Positions 1 through 11,432 of a stretch of 64,000 bases of DNA are shown one piece after another. Below the pieces are notes generated by a model that saw nothing but the letters and a program-made list of their open reading frames with translations, was not told where the DNA came from and did not search any database. Source of the stretch: Bacteroides reticulotermitis JCM 10512 (GTDB taxonomy: Bacteria; Bacteroidota; Bacteroidia; Bacteroidales; Bacteroidaceae); assembly GCF_000517545.1 (NCBI RefSeq), contig NZ_BAIV01000012.1, positions 84,521 through 148,520 of the forward strand, read 5' to 3'. Made by a program: the position numbers and the translations under genes. Within the stretch, counting starts at the first letter, position 1. Every line of letters begins with the position of its first letter.

Positions 1-9
1 AAATTAGAT

Positions 10-522
10 ATGGAATCAACACTTCAAACGGTAGTATTCTACTTTCTGGCAGCATTTATTATTATGATGTCCATTATGACGGTGACGACTCAGCGTATTG
101 TACGCTCAGCGACATATCTGCTCTTTGTGCTTTTCGGCACAGCCGGCATTTATTTCCTGCTGGGTTATACATTCCTAGGGTCTGTTCAAGTGATAGTTTA
201 TGCCGGCGGTGTCGTCGTGCTTTATGTGTTCTCTATTCTGCTTACCAGTGGAGAAAGCGATCGTGCCGAACGGCTGAAACGTAGCAGGTTGCTGACCGGA
301 TTGTTCACGGTCATTATCGGTGCAGCGATTGTTTTATTTGTCGTTCTCAAGCATAAGTTCCTGCAAACAGGTAACCTGCTTCCGCAAGAGATAAGCATTC
401 ACTCCATCGGACATGCGCTATTGAGTAGTGATAAGTACGGCTACGTATTGCCTTTCGAAGCAGTCAGCATCTTGTTGTTGGCATGTATCGTCGGAGGTAT
501 TATGATTGCCCGTAAAAGATAG
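10..522 (+). CDS. nuoJ: NADH-quinone oxidoreductase subunit J
   Basis: Membrane subunit of respiratory complex I, part of the proton-translocating arm. The 170-residue protein has about five hydrophobic segments and the NuoJ pattern of a glycine/valine-rich third helix (VIVYAGGVVVLYVF, about residues 61-74) that contains the known pi-bulge region of the family. Length is normal. It is the first complete gene in the window and is followed co-directionally by nuoK, nuoL, nuoM and nuoN, so it belongs to the distal half of a nuo operon whose upstream part lies outside. Family assignment is firm; the upstream genes (nuoA-I) are inferred, not seen. Confidence 0.95.
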   Translation: MESTLQTVVFYFLAAFIIMMSIMTVTTQRIVRSATYLLFVLFGTAGIYFLLGYTFLGSVQVIVYAGGVVVLYVFSILLTSGESDRAERLKRSRLLTGLFTVIIGAAIVLFVVLKHKFLQTGNLLPQEISIHSIGHALLSSDKYGYVLPFEAVSILLLACIVGGIMIARKR

Positions 523-557
523 AATCAAGTATTAACCGTCAAATATAGAATTTGAAT

Positions 558-865
558 ATGATACACATGGAATATTATTTGGTAGTATCTACCATCATGT
601 TATTTGCGGGAATCTACGGATTCTTCACCCGCCGAAATACGCTGGCCATCCTGATTTCTATAGAGTTAATGCTGAACGCTACAGATATAAACTTCGCTGT
701 GTTCAATCGTTTTCTCTTTCCGGAAGGACTGGAGGGGCATTTCTTCGCTTTATTCTCCATCGCTATATCGCTGCGGAGACTGCGATAGCCATTGCCATTA
801 TGATTAACATTTACCGAAACCTGCGCAACATCCAAGTTCGGAACCTGGATGGTTTGAAATGGTAA
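558..865 (+). CDS. nuoK: NADH-quinone oxidoreductase subunit K (single-base frameshift)
   Basis: Small complex I membrane subunit of about 102 residues with three helices, carrying the conserved glutamate in SIELMLN used in proton transfer. The reading frame breaks near 770: upstream it reads FALFSIAIS, and one extra G there (TCG-GCT instead of TCGCT) restores AAETAIAIAIMINIYRN and runs to TAA at 863-865, which is the usual NuoK C-terminus. I therefore annotate the whole span as one gene. The start is uncertain among ATGs at 558 and 567; a TTG at 552 also lies in frame. The break is best explained by a missed base in the sequence. Confidence 0.88.
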
Positions 866-943
866 CGGTGAGATAATCAATGCCGGATTTAATCCGGATG
901 GATATAAAGTAAGAATAAATAATAAGTTATTAAAATAATTTGT

Positions 944-2853
944 ATGGAACTAACAATCCTGATACTCCTTCTTCCCTTCCTTTCCTTCCTAATACTAGGA
1001 ATCGGAGGTAAATGGATGTCACACCGGACAGCAGGTACTATCGGTACGCTAGTACTGGGAGCAGTAGCCGTACTTTCGTACGTCACCGCTTTTCAATACT
1101 TCACGGCCCCGCGCCTGGAAGACGGTACATTCGCCACACTAATGCCTTACAACTTTACGTGGCTTCCTTTTACTGAGACATTACATTTCGATTTGGGCAT
1201 TTTGCTCGATCCTATATCTGTAATGATGTTGATCGTAATCACCACCGTATCATTAATGGTACATATTTACTCTTTCAGTTATATGAAAGGTGAAAAGGGC
1301 TTTCAACGTTATTACGCTTTTCTGTCGCTATTTACCATGTCAATGCTTGGGCTGGTGGTTGCAACAAACATCTTCCAAATGTACCTTTTCTGGGAATTGG
1401 TAGGTGTCAGTTCTTATCTGCTGATTGGTTTCTACTATACGAAGCCGGAAGCAGTGGCAGCTTCAAAGAAAGCATTTATTGTAACCCGCTTCGCTGACTT
1501 AGGCTTCCTGATCGGTATTCTTATTTACGGATACTATGGCGGTACATTCGGCTTCACTCCGGATACGATGTCCTTAATCACCGGTGGTGCTTCGATGCTA
1601 CCTTTGGCTTTGGGACTGATGTTTATCGGTGGTGCCGGTAAGAGTGCCATGTTCCCGTTGCACATCTGGTTACCGGATGCAATGGAAGGCCCGACTCCGG
1701 TCAGTGCATTGATCCATGCAGCTACTATGGTTGTTGCCGGTGTATATCTGGTAGCCCGTATGTTCCGCTGTTTATCGCCTATGCCCCGGACACCTTGCAT
1801 ATTGTTGGCTGGGTAGGAGCATTTACCGCACTCTTTGCCGCGAGCATTGCTTGCGTACAGACAGATATTAAGCGCGTACTAGCCTTCTCGACTATTTCGC
1901 AGATTGGCTTTATGATGGTAGCTTTAGGTGTATGTACATCTGCTGATCCCCATCATGGTGGATTAGGATACATGGCTTCCATGTTCCACTTGTTCACGCA
2001 CGCTATGTTTAAAGCCTTGCTCTTCCTAGGAGCCGGTAGCATTATCCACGCTGTACACTCGAACGAAATGTCTGACATGGGTGGCTTACGGAAATACATG
2101 CCAATCACACACTGGACATTCCTTATTGCTTGTCTTGCGATTGCAGGTATACCTCCATTCTCCGGTTTCTTCTCGAAAGATGAGATTCTGGCAGCCTGCT
2201 TCCAATTTAGTCCGGCAATGGGATGGATTATGACAGTTATCGCTGCTATGACAGCATTCTATATGTTCCGTCTTTATTATGGTATTTTCTGGGGAAGTGA
2301 ACCTGCTAGCCGTACGGCAGCCGGACACGAAGGACACGGACACCATACTCCACACGAGAGTCCGTTGGCTATGACCTTCCCATTGATATTCTTAGCTATC
2401 GTAACTTGTGTAGCCGGATTTATTCCATTCGGTCACTTCATCAGTTCGAACGGAGAGTCTTATTCCATCCACCTCGACCCACAAGTCGCAATTACAAGTG
2501 TAGTTATTGCTATTATCTCGATCGCAGTTGCTACTTGGATGTATAAGGGCGCTAAGCAACCGGTAGCAGACTCGTTAGCGAAACGTTTCAAGAAACTGCA
2601 TTCGGCAGCTTCACACCGTTTCTATATCGATGAAGTATACCAGTTCATCACGCACAAGATAATTTTCCGCGGCATCTCTGCTCCTATTGCTTGGTTTGAC
2701 CGCCATGTAGTAGATGGTTTCTTCGATTTCCTTGCTTGGGCTACGAATACCACAAGCGATGAGATTCGTGGTTTGCAAAGCGGACAAGTGCAACAATATG
2801 CGTATGTATTCCTTTGCGGAGCACTTGCGCTTATCCTACTATTAATCTTATAA
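944..2853 (+). CDS. nuoL: NADH-quinone oxidoreductase subunit L (single-base frameshift)
   Basis: Largest antiporter-like proton-pumping subunit of complex I, about 636 residues with many membrane helices. The N-terminal half ends in VARMF and then leaves frame near 1765; adding one C (TTC-CCG) gives MFPLFIAYAPDTLHIVGWV and joins smoothly to the second half. Visible NuoL features are the FWELVGVSSYLLIGFYY stretch, the conserved lysine-containing GGAGKSAMFPLHIWLPDAM segment, and the long C-terminal amphipathic region ending before the stop. The spacing to nuoM (12 bp) supports one operon. Both halves are well conserved, so a sequencing error is more likely than real inactivation. Confidence 0.92.
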
Positions 2854-2865
2854 AGACAGAACGAT

Positions 2866-4350
2866 ATGAATTTCTTATCAATCTTTGTACTTATCCCCTT
2901 GCTGATGCTAGCCGCGCTCTGGGCCGTCCGAGGAATCAAAGCGATCCGGGGGGTTATGGTTATCGGTTCAACGGCACTTCTGATTGCCTCCGTTGTACTC
3001 ACATTCCTCTACTTGGGAGAACGTAGTGCCGGAAACGCAGCAGAGATGCTATTCCGCGCGGACACAATTTGGTACGCACCACTCAATATAGCATATTCGG
3101 TAGGTGTAGACGGAATCTCGGTAGCCATGCTATTGTTGTCCGCCATCATCGTGTTCACCGGTACTTTCGCTTCTTGGCGTTTGCAACCGCTCACCAAAGA
3201 ATATTTCCTATGGTTTACTTTACTTTCCATGGGTGTATTCGGGTTCTTTATCTCCATCGACTTGTTTACGATGTTTATGTTCTACGAAATAGCGTTGATT
3301 CCGATGTACCTGCTAATCGGTGTTTGGGGATCGGGACGTAAAGAATACTCAGCGATGAAACTAACCCTTATGCTTATGGGTGGTTCGGCTTTCTTGCTGA
3401 TCGGTATTCTGGGAATCTATTTCGGTTCAGGAGCAACAACCATGAACCTGCTTGAAATTGCTCATTTAAACAATATACCTTTTGGACAACAATGCATCTG
3501 GTTCCCGCTTACCTTCTTAGGTTTCGGTGTACTTGGCGCTTTATTCCCATTCCACACATGGAGCCCCGACGGTCATGCTTCCGCTCCGACTGCCGTATCC
3601 ATGCTTCACGCAGGAGTATTGATGAAACTGGGAGGTTACGGATGTTTCCGCATCGCAATCTATCTGATGCCGGAAGCTGCTAACGAACTGTCATGGATCT
3701 TCCTGATCCTAACAGGTATTTCTGTTGTTTACGGTGCTTTCTCAGCTTGCGTACAGACAGACTTGAAATACATCAACGCTTATTCTTCCGTGTCACACTG
3801 CGGATTGGTACTTTTCGCAATCCTGATGCTAAATCAGACTGCTGCAACAGGTGCTATCCTCCAGATGCTTTCACACGGTTTGATGACAGCCTTGTTCTTT
3901 GCGCTTATCGGTATGATTTACGGACGTACACATACACGTGACGTTCGCGAATTATCGGGATTAATGAAAGTGATGCCATTCCTCAGTATATGTTATGTTA
4001 TCGCCGGACTCGCCAATCTCGGTTTGCCGGGACTGAGTGGTTTCATTGCTGAAATGACGATTTTTGTAGGTTCGTTCCAGAATGCAGATGCATTCCACCG
4101 TACCCTTACAGTTATCGCATGTTCTTCCATCGTGATTACAGCGGTTTATATCCTCCGTTTGGTAGGAAAGATTCTGTATGGTACTTGTACAAACAAGCAT
4201 CACTTGGAACTGACCGACGCGACTTGGGATGAGCGTGTAGCTGTAATCTGTCTAATTGTTTGTGTAGCCGGATTGGGTTTACTTCCTTTCTGGATAAGCA
4301 ATATGATCGGCGATAGTGTGTTACCAGTTGTTTCTCAACTGATTCCTTAA
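2866..4350 (+). CDS. nuoM: NADH-quinone oxidoreductase subunit M
   Basis: Antiporter-like proton channel subunit of complex I, 494 residues and intact. Typical NuoM signatures are the FYEIALIPMYLLIGVWG segment with its essential glutamate (about residue 142), the GALFPFHTWSPDGHASAPT loop, and LHAGVLMKLGGYG. It lies between nuoL and nuoN in the standard order. Unlike its two neighbours nuoL and nuoN, it shows no reading-frame break. Confidence 0.96.
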   Translation: MNFLSIFVLIPLLMLAALWAVRGIKAIRGVMVIGSTALLIASVVLTFLYLGERSAGNAAEMLFRADTIWYAPLNIAYSVGVDGISVAMLLLSAIIVFTGTFASWRLQPLTKEYFLWFTLLSMGVFGFFISIDLFTMFMFYEIALIPMYLLIGVWGSGRKEYSAMKLTLMLMGGSAFLLIGILGIYFGSGATTMNLLEIAHLNNIPFGQQCIWFPLTFLGFGVLGALFPFHTWSPDGHASAPTAVSMLHAGVLMKLGGYGCFRIAIYLMPEAANELSWIFLILTGISVVYGAFSACVQTDLKYINAYSSVSHCGLVLFAILMLNQTAATGAILQMLSHGLMTALFFALIGMIYGRTHTRDVRELSGLMKVMPFLSICYVIAGLANLGLPGLSGFIAEMTIFVGSFQNADAFHRTLTVIACSSIVITAVYILRLVGKILYGTCTNKHHLELTDATWDERVAVICLIVCVAGLGLLPFWISNMIGDSVLPVVSQLIP

Positions 4351-4374
4351 TTCATAATTCTTAATTATAAAAAA

Positions 4375-5813
4375 ATGGATTATTCACAATTTCTATATAT
4401 GCGAGAAGAGCTGTCGCTCATTGCCGTTCTGGTAATCGTATTTTTGGCAGACCTCTTCGTATCCCCGGACTCTCGTAAGCCCAAAGGGATCCCTGCATGG
4501 TACACAATGCTACCGGTAATCTTATTGGTTATACACACAGCGATCAATTTGATACCGGGTACGGCAACCGATCTTTTCGGTGGCATGTACCACTACGTAC
4601 CCATGCACACAGTCATTAAGTCCGTATTAAACGTAGGTACGATCATCGTATTCTTGATGGCACATGAATGGTTGAAACGCGACGACACCTCGTTTAAGCA
4701 AGGTGAGTTCTATGTATTGACCCTTTCTACATTGTTGGGTATGTATCTGATGATCTCTGCCGGACACTTCCTGATGTTCTTTATCGGTTTGGAAACAGCT
4801 TCTATTCCGATGGCAGCTTTAGTTGCTTTCGAGAAATACCGTCATAACTCAGCAGAAGCCGGTGCGAAATACATCTTATCAGCATTGTTCTCCAGTGCGT
4901 TGCTTCTGTTTGGTTTGTCTATGATTTACGGAACCTCAGGTACGCTTTACTTCGATGACCTACCGAGCTTTATCAATGGAAGTCCTTTACAGATCATGGC
5001 ATTTGTATTCTTCTTCACAGGTATGGCCTTTAAGCTCTCGCTCGTGCCTTTCCACCTCTGGACGGCCGACGTTTACGAAGGCGCTCCGACTACTGTGACA
5101 GCTTATCTGAGTGTGATCTCTAAGGGATCGGCAGCTTTCGTTCTGCTGACTCTTCTGATCAAGGTGTTCGCACCGATGATTGCCAACTGGCAAGAAGTAC
5201 TCTTCTGGATTGCTATCGCATCAATCACAATTGCCAATATCTTTGCAGTACGTCAACAGAACATCAAGCGTCTGATGGCTTTCTCCAGTATTTCGCAAGC
5301 AGGATACATCTTGCTCGGTATTATCGGAGGTACGGCACTGGGTATGACTTCACTGGTATATTATGTATTGGTGTATGCAGTTGCCAACTTAGCTGTATTC
5401 GGCATCATCGCCATTATTGAACTCAGAAGTAAGAAGGTTGCAATCGAAGATTACGCCGGACTATATAAGACGAACCCGAAGTTATCTTTCCTGATGACTA
5501 TAGCATTATTCTCGCTAGCCGGTATTCCTCCGTTCGCAGGCTTCTTCTCGAAGTTCTTTATATTCATGCTGCCTTCGATGCCGGATTCCATTTATTGGTA
5601 TTCATCGCATTGGTTAACACGGTAATCTCATTGTACTACTACTTGCTTATTGTGAAAGCAATGTATATCACTCCATCGGAAAATCCAATTCCGACATTCC
5701 GCAGTGACAATTACACGAAGCTAGGTTTGGCACTTTGTACATTAGGCATCATTGGTTTGGGTATTGCAAGTATTGTATACCAATCAATCGACAAACTGTC
5801 TTTCGGTTTATAA
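4375..5813 (+). CDS. nuoN: NADH-quinone oxidoreductase subunit N (single-base frameshift)
   Basis: Third antiporter-like subunit of complex I, last gene of the operon. The first 400 residues are typical NuoN ([54 protein letters not shown]). Near 5568 the frame is lost; one added G (ATG-GCT) yields [19 protein letters not shown] and continues to TAA at 5811-5813. The merged protein of about 480 residues matches the family length. A transcription terminator follows about 30 bp downstream, marking the end of the operon. Confidence 0.9.
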
Positions 5814-5840
5814 TCGCACGACATTCCTCTATATATGAAG

Positions 5841-5875
5841 ACGGTTCGGGAGTTTTATTCCCGGACCGTTTTTTT
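5841..5875 (+). terminator. Rho-independent terminator of the nuo operon
   Basis: An 11-bp stem (ACGGTTCGGGA with TCCCGGACCGT, one G-U pair) with a 7-nt loop is followed by a run of seven T. It lies 28 bp after the nuoN stop and points in the operon direction. Confidence 0.85.
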
Positions 5876-6162
5876 ATGCTCAATCGCTATCCTTCTTTTA
5901 ATAAGATACACACTGTTTCAACACCGTGTCGCAACAGTGTACGCAACTGTCACAACTATGACAACGACCTAAAAAACGGCCTAGCATAAGCTAGCACGCG
6001 TCTACATTTTTATATAGTAACGAAAGAGCTCTATCGGCGAGAAGCCTCCAGTCGCGTATACACAGAAATGTAATACATATGTAAGCAAAGTGTATCAGCT
6101 CCTTATCATCAACGTAACGTTTCCTTCTCAACTTTGCATCGTCTTAAGAAACATAGCAAAAT
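5876..6162. other. Intergenic region between nuoN and TonB receptor
   Basis: About 290 bp with no convincing gene. It holds an inverted repeat ACACTGTT/AACAGTGT around 5909-5940 with a 15-nt loop, and several short words ending in CAAC (5930-5975). The receptor promoter must lie here, but I see no clean TAnnTTTG element; AACTTTG at about 6130 is the closest approach. Confidence 0.5.
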
Positions 6163-8841
6163 ATGAAGAAACAAATTTCCATTTGCCTATTACTGCTTCT
6201 CTTTACCCTTGAGGTTGCAGCGGGAGTTATTAAAGGAACGATCATTGACAAACAAACCAGAGAACCTCTTACCGGAGCTATCATACAGTTGGTAGGAACA
6301 CAGATTGGAGTCGTAGCCGACCTCGATGGTAAGTATAGCTGTAATGCCAAAAGCAACACCTATACCATTCAGGTTAAATACGTAGGTTATAAAACCATCC
6401 AACAAACGGTAACGATTGGTTCTGATACTACAATTGACTTTGAAATGGAGACCGATGTACACACGCTTGGTGATGTAACGGTTACGGCACGCAAGAACCT
6501 GGAAGGCGAAAAGATGCTTATGCTGGAAAGACAGCAAGCCACCCTTGCCATTGAGAACATGGGTGCGAAAGAGATGAGTCTCAAAGGAATATCTCACGTA
6601 CAGGATGGTGTAAAGAAGATAACAGGCATATCCATCGCCGATGCCGGACAACTCATTGTTCGCGGACTAGGTGACAGATACAGCACCACAACCCTAAACG
6701 GACTTCCCATCGCTTCACCCAACCCGGACAATAAACTGATTCCATTGGATCTGTTCCCTTCATCGGCCGTGAAGAATATCACAGTCAGCAAAGTATACGA
6801 AGCAGGTGCATTCGCCGATTACTCGGGAGCACACATCGATATCAGCACGAAGGAAAATGCGGGAACCGACTTCTTCTCTGTCGACTTCAACGTAGGCGGT
6901 AAATTCAATACGCTCTTCAAAGACTTTTATTCAATGGATCGGGAGAAATCGCTGTTCTTCAATCCTTCCGTAGACCAACGTGCGTTGGACATGGACAAAC
7001 AAGAGTTCGAGTCGTATGTGAAGACCAAGAACATATTCAACACCTCTTTTCAGGTGAAGAAGAAAAGTGCCTTACCCGAGTTTGGCGGTAACATCGGATT
7101 CGGAAAGAGTTGGAATATCGCTTCCCAGCGGTTAAGCATACTAGGTTCGCTAGGCGTAGGAAATGACATCCAAAGCATGGAGAACGCTTACGTACGTACC
7201 TTGGAAGCAGGAGGTAACACCATCAACCGCTTCGATTACAACAGTTACGCTACCGAATTGAAGATTGCCGGTTTGGCCAACGTTGGTTATACCTTACGCC
7301 AGGCAGACCGCATCGGATATACATTCTTCTATGCACGAAATGCGATAGACACGTATATGCGTCGCGAAGGAGTAGACTACGACAGCCATGAGTTAATAGG
7401 AAGTAACGGGGTGACACATATCTATACCCTGCAAAACCACCAATTGAACGGACATCATGAATTCGGCAAGCAGTGGGATATCAACTGGAGCGGATCGTAT
7501 AGCACAACCGGAAGCGATGAACCCGACCGACGCCAGATCATGTTTGAGAAAGACGGAAGCAACCTGAAACTCTTCAAACTGAACCAACAAGAGACCATGC
7601 GTTATTTCGGTAGCCTGAGTGAAGACGAATGGGTGGCAGATGTACGCAGCAGTTATAAATTCCAAGAGAAAAACTTACTTCGCTTTGGGCTCACGTACAA
7701 AGACAAGAAGCGTGATTATAGTTCCAGTCGCTTCTACTACAACCTAAGCAAACTATATCCTGAAATAAGCGACATCTACAGCACAGACGGATATATAAAT
7801 CAAGAGAATGTAGCTAACGGAACGCTCGTTATCAACCGTAACCAACAGCCTAAAGACAATTATCAGGCAGGAAATTCAATATATGCGGGCTTTCTTGAAA
7901 CGGAATATTATCCGATCCGCCAATTACTCGTTAACTTAGGAATACGTTATGAACGGAGCGAGCAATGGGTAGATTACTACACCGACGGTGGACAAGCTAA
8001 AAGAAGCGAATTGAAGAGTGACGATTTATTCCCTGCACTCAACCTGAAATATACATTCGATAAAGATAACAGCCTGCGATTCTCATTCTCGAGAACCATC
8101 ACACGCCCCTCGTTTATCGAAATGGCCCCCTTCCTCTACCAAGAGTCATACGGTTCGGCGCAGATACGTGGTAATGCCGACCTAAAGAACGGATACAATT
8201 ACAACGCCGACTTGCGTTATGAGCTCTATGACAGTAATAACAGCAACAACCTGTTTGCCGTAACCGGCTATGCCAAGATACTGGAAGACCCGATCGAACG
8301 CATTCAGATGTTGGCCGGAGGATCAGCCGTACACTCTTTCCAGAATGCCGACACAGGATTCGCAGCCGGAGTTGAGTTGGAGATCCGCAGAGAAGTAATG
8401 CGCAACCTACGCGTCGGAGTAAACGGAACGTATATGTACACCAATGTCAAGTTGCCTGAAGAAGGAGGATCTTATACAAACTCCGAACGCTCTTTGCAAG
8501 GAGCATCTCCTTACCTCGTCAACGCGGACATTAGCTATACGCCGCAAATCCGTCACAACAACCAACTGGCTTTAGCCTTACTTTACAACGTACAAGGTCC
8601 CCGCATTCACGCCGTTGGAATATCCGGTTTGGGAGATGTGAAGCAACGGGCCGTACATACGCTGAACTTCGTAGGAAGTTACGAGATCAACAAGCACTTC
8701 AGTTTGAAACTGCAATTGAAAGACCTGTTGAATCAAGACATCATATTCAAACAAGAGATTATCAAAACCGGACAAGAGCTTGAAGTAGAACGCTTCAAGA
8801 AAGGCACCGGTATCGAAGTAGGATTTACTTATAAACTATAG
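6163..8841 (+). CDS. TonB-dependent outer membrane receptor with carboxypeptidase-regulatory-like N-terminus
   Basis: Outer membrane active transporter of 892 residues. A signal peptide (residues 1 to about 20) is followed by a CarboxypepD_reg-like beta-sandwich (about 22-100, GTIIDKQTREPLTGAII), a plug domain (about 120-235, with QLIVRGLGDRYSTTTLNG and an AFADYSGAHIDISTKE end), and a long beta-barrel ending in the aromatic-rich YKL tail. No SusD-like gene follows; instead a secreted lipoprotein is 26 bp downstream, so this is not a classic SusCD pair. The substrate cannot be read from the sequence. Plug and barrel are intact, so the gene should be functional. Confidence 0.9.
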   Translation: MKKQISICLLLLLFTLEVAAGVIKGTIIDKQTREPLTGAIIQLVGTQIGVVADLDGKYSCNAKSNTYTIQVKYVGYKTIQQTVTIGSDTTIDFEMETDVHTLGDVTVTARKNLEGEKMLMLERQQATLAIENMGAKEMSLKGISHVQDGVKKITGISIADAGQLIVRGLGDRYSTTTLNGLPIASPNPDNKLIPLDLFPSSAVKNITVSKVYEAGAFADYSGAHIDISTKENAGTDFFSVDFNVGGKFNTLFKDFYSMDREKSLFFNPSVDQRALDMDKQEFESYVKTKNIFNTSFQVKKKSALPEFGGNIGFGKSWNIASQRLSILGSLGVGNDIQSMENAYVRTLEAGGNTINRFDYNSYATELKIAGLANVGYTLRQADRIGYTFFYARNAIDTYMRREGVDYDSHELIGSNGVTHIYTLQNHQLNGHHEFGKQWDINWSGSYSTTGSDEPDRRQIMFEKDGSNLKLFKLNQQETMRYFGSLSEDEWVADVRSSYKFQEKNLLRFGLTYKDKKRDYSSSRFYYNLSKLYPEISDIYSTDGYINQENVANGTLVINRNQQPKDNYQAGNSIYAGFLETEYYPIRQLLVNLGIRYERSEQWVDYYTDGGQAKRSELKSDDLFPALNLKYTFDKDNSLRFSFSRTITRPSFIEMAPFLYQESYGSAQIRGNADLKNGYNYNADLRYELYDSNNSNNLFAVTGYAKILEDPIERIQMLAGGSAVHSFQNADTGFAAGVELEIRREVMRNLRVGVNGTYMYTNVKLPEEGGSYTNSERSLQGASPYLVNADISYTPQIRHNNQLALALLYNVQGPRIHAVGISGLGDVKQRAVHTLNFVGSYEINKHFSLKLQLKDLLNQDIIFKQEIIKTGQELEVERFKKGTGIEVGFTYKL

Positions 8842-8867
8842 AAGTATTCATTTTCACAATTAAAAGT

Positions 8868-10160
8868 ATGAAAACATTCAATCTGAAATTTGCATCAATG
8901 GCGGCAATCGCTGCAATGACTTTATGCACTGCATGTAGTGATAGTGACGATCCAGAAGTAGAGATTCCGCAAGAAAACAAAACTGAATATTCTTCGGCTG
9001 AATTTACGAAAGTCGCTAACAACAATGTGATTAACCACAGCTTCGCCTCAGCATTCACCAATCTATATGTTGGTACAATCAGCGGAGGATTCGATGCTAA
9101 GACTCTTGACGCGGCTTTCTTTGAAACAGCCCAATATCGTGGTGCTGTGCCGACAAACAATGACTGGACAGCCGGATGGACGCTAAAGAACGAAATCGGA
9201 GGAGCTAACGAATCGGATATGCAATCCGCCGAAGTACTTCAGGGAGAACTCAAAGCCAATAAGACATTGACCGCCAACACCAAATACTATTTGAGCGGTG
9301 AATATATCGTAAACAGCGGAATTACGCTCACCATTCAGGAAGGTGTAACCCTTGTAGCCAAAGACGATGACGTGGTAGACTACATCTTAATCAAACAAGG
9401 TGGCAAGATCAATGCGGTAGGCACAGCCAGCAAACCGATCGTCATGACTTCACAGAAGAAAGAAGCCGGAGCTTGGGGTGGTATCCACATCTGCGGATAC
9501 GCACATACCAATGTAGTAGGTGGAAAAGGTCAATCGGAAATAGGCGGCGCTCCATATGGTGGTAGCAATGATGCCGACAACTCGGGTACACTTAAATACA
9601 TCCGTCTGGAATATACCGGATACGCATTTGACGAAGAGCACGAAGCCAACGGCGTTTCGTTCTACGGAGTGGGTAACGGTACTACAGTAGAATACCTTCA
9701 GGCTTACAAAGGTTCGGACGACGGCTTCGAATTCTTCGGTGGTTCGGTGAACATCAAACACATGGTTGCTACCAGCTGTAGCGACGACTCTTTCGACTGG
9801 ACAGAAGGTTGGAATGGTAAAGGACAATTCCTTGTTGCTTATCAAGAAGCTGAAAGCACTTTGGGTTACGACTGCGACTGTTTGCTGGAGTGTGACAACA
9901 ACGGTAAGAACTTCGACGCAACGCCGGTGGCTTGCCCGATATTATCTAATCTGACATTAATTGGTAATGGTGGTTCCAAGCAAGGTATTCGTTTACGTGC
10001 CGGAACTAAAGTAAAACTCTACAATACGCTTGTTACAGGCAAAGGCAAATGTCTGACAACCGAAACATCACAAACTGAGAAAGCATTGCTTGACGGTAGT
10101 TCTGTATTGAACTACATCACCTTGGCAACCGATATCGAATGCAAAGGAGACGCCAAATAA
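8868..10160 (+). CDS. Surface lipoprotein with right-handed beta-helix-like body
   Basis: A 430-residue lipoprotein: the lipobox LCTAC (Cys about residue 23) is followed by an acidic SDSDDPEVE stretch, which in Bacteroidota often marks export to the cell surface. From about residue 140 the sequence is rich in short repeated turns typical of a parallel beta-helix (GITLTIQEGVTLVAKDD, GTTVEYLQAYKGSDDGFEFF, DDSFDWTEGW). The gene is 26 bp behind the TonB receptor and ahead of a strong terminator, so the two form a transcription unit and probably work together, with the lipoprotein perhaps capturing the ligand. I do not recognise a specific function. Confidence 0.75.
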   Translation: MKTFNLKFASMAAIAAMTLCTACSDSDDPEVEIPQENKTEYSSAEFTKVANNNVINHSFASAFTNLYVGTISGGFDAKTLDAAFFETAQYRGAVPTNNDWTAGWTLKNEIGGANESDMQSAEVLQGELKANKTLTANTKYYLSGEYIVNSGITLTIQEGVTLVAKDDDVVDYILIKQGGKINAVGTASKPIVMTSQKKEAGAWGGIHICGYAHTNVVGGKGQSEIGGAPYGGSNDADNSGTLKYIRLEYTGYAFDEEHEANGVSFYGVGNGTTVEYLQAYKGSDDGFEFFGGSVNIKHMVATSCSDDSFDWTEGWNGKGQFLVAYQEAESTLGYDCDCLLECDNNGKNFDATPVACPILSNLTLIGNGGSKQGIRLRAGTKVKLYNTLVTGKGKCLTTETSQTEKALLDGSSVLNYITLATDIECKGDAK

Positions 10161-10204
10161 TGAACGATCGTTCGTAAAAGTCACGACTTACACTAAAATT
10201 AGCC

Positions 10205-10241
10205 AGCTATTAGCTTATTCCGATAAGCTAATAGCTTTTTT
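10205..10241 (+). terminator. Rho-independent terminator of the receptor/lipoprotein unit
   Basis: Perfect 13-bp stem AGCTATTAGCTTA / TAAGCTAATAGCT with a 6-nt loop (TTCCGA), followed by six T. It lies 45 bp after the lipoprotein stop. Confidence 0.9.
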
Positions 10242-10309
10242 CATTCAAGTACCCCGCCCCATTGCTCTTTTTTATCTAACTTAGAAGCCGAATAATAACA
10301 TCTAATCAT

Positions 10310-11314
<1,005 letters not shown>

Positions 11315-11358
11315 CGGATCTAGTAGAATCTTTGCAGGCAAGCTATAAGATATAGCAA

Positions 11359-11399
11359 GAGGGAAGAAGACAGGCTCGATGCCGACTTCTTCCCTCCTT
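11359..11399. terminator. Bidirectional terminator between aldo-keto reductase and mscS
   Basis: Inverted repeat GAGGGAAGAAG / CTTCTTCCCTC (11-bp arms, 16-nt loop) between two convergent genes, with a CTTTTATTTT tract on the plus side. It can serve the aldo-keto reductase and the minus-strand operon that ends at 11433. Confidence 0.75.
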
Positions 11400-11432
11400 T
11401 TATTTTGCTCTGTGCGAATATTTATCACCCAA

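Noticed and set aside
5909..5975. A fourth phased palindromic array upstream of the TonB receptor
   Set aside because: There is a real inverted repeat and some recurring CAAC words, but no constant unit length or period could be found.
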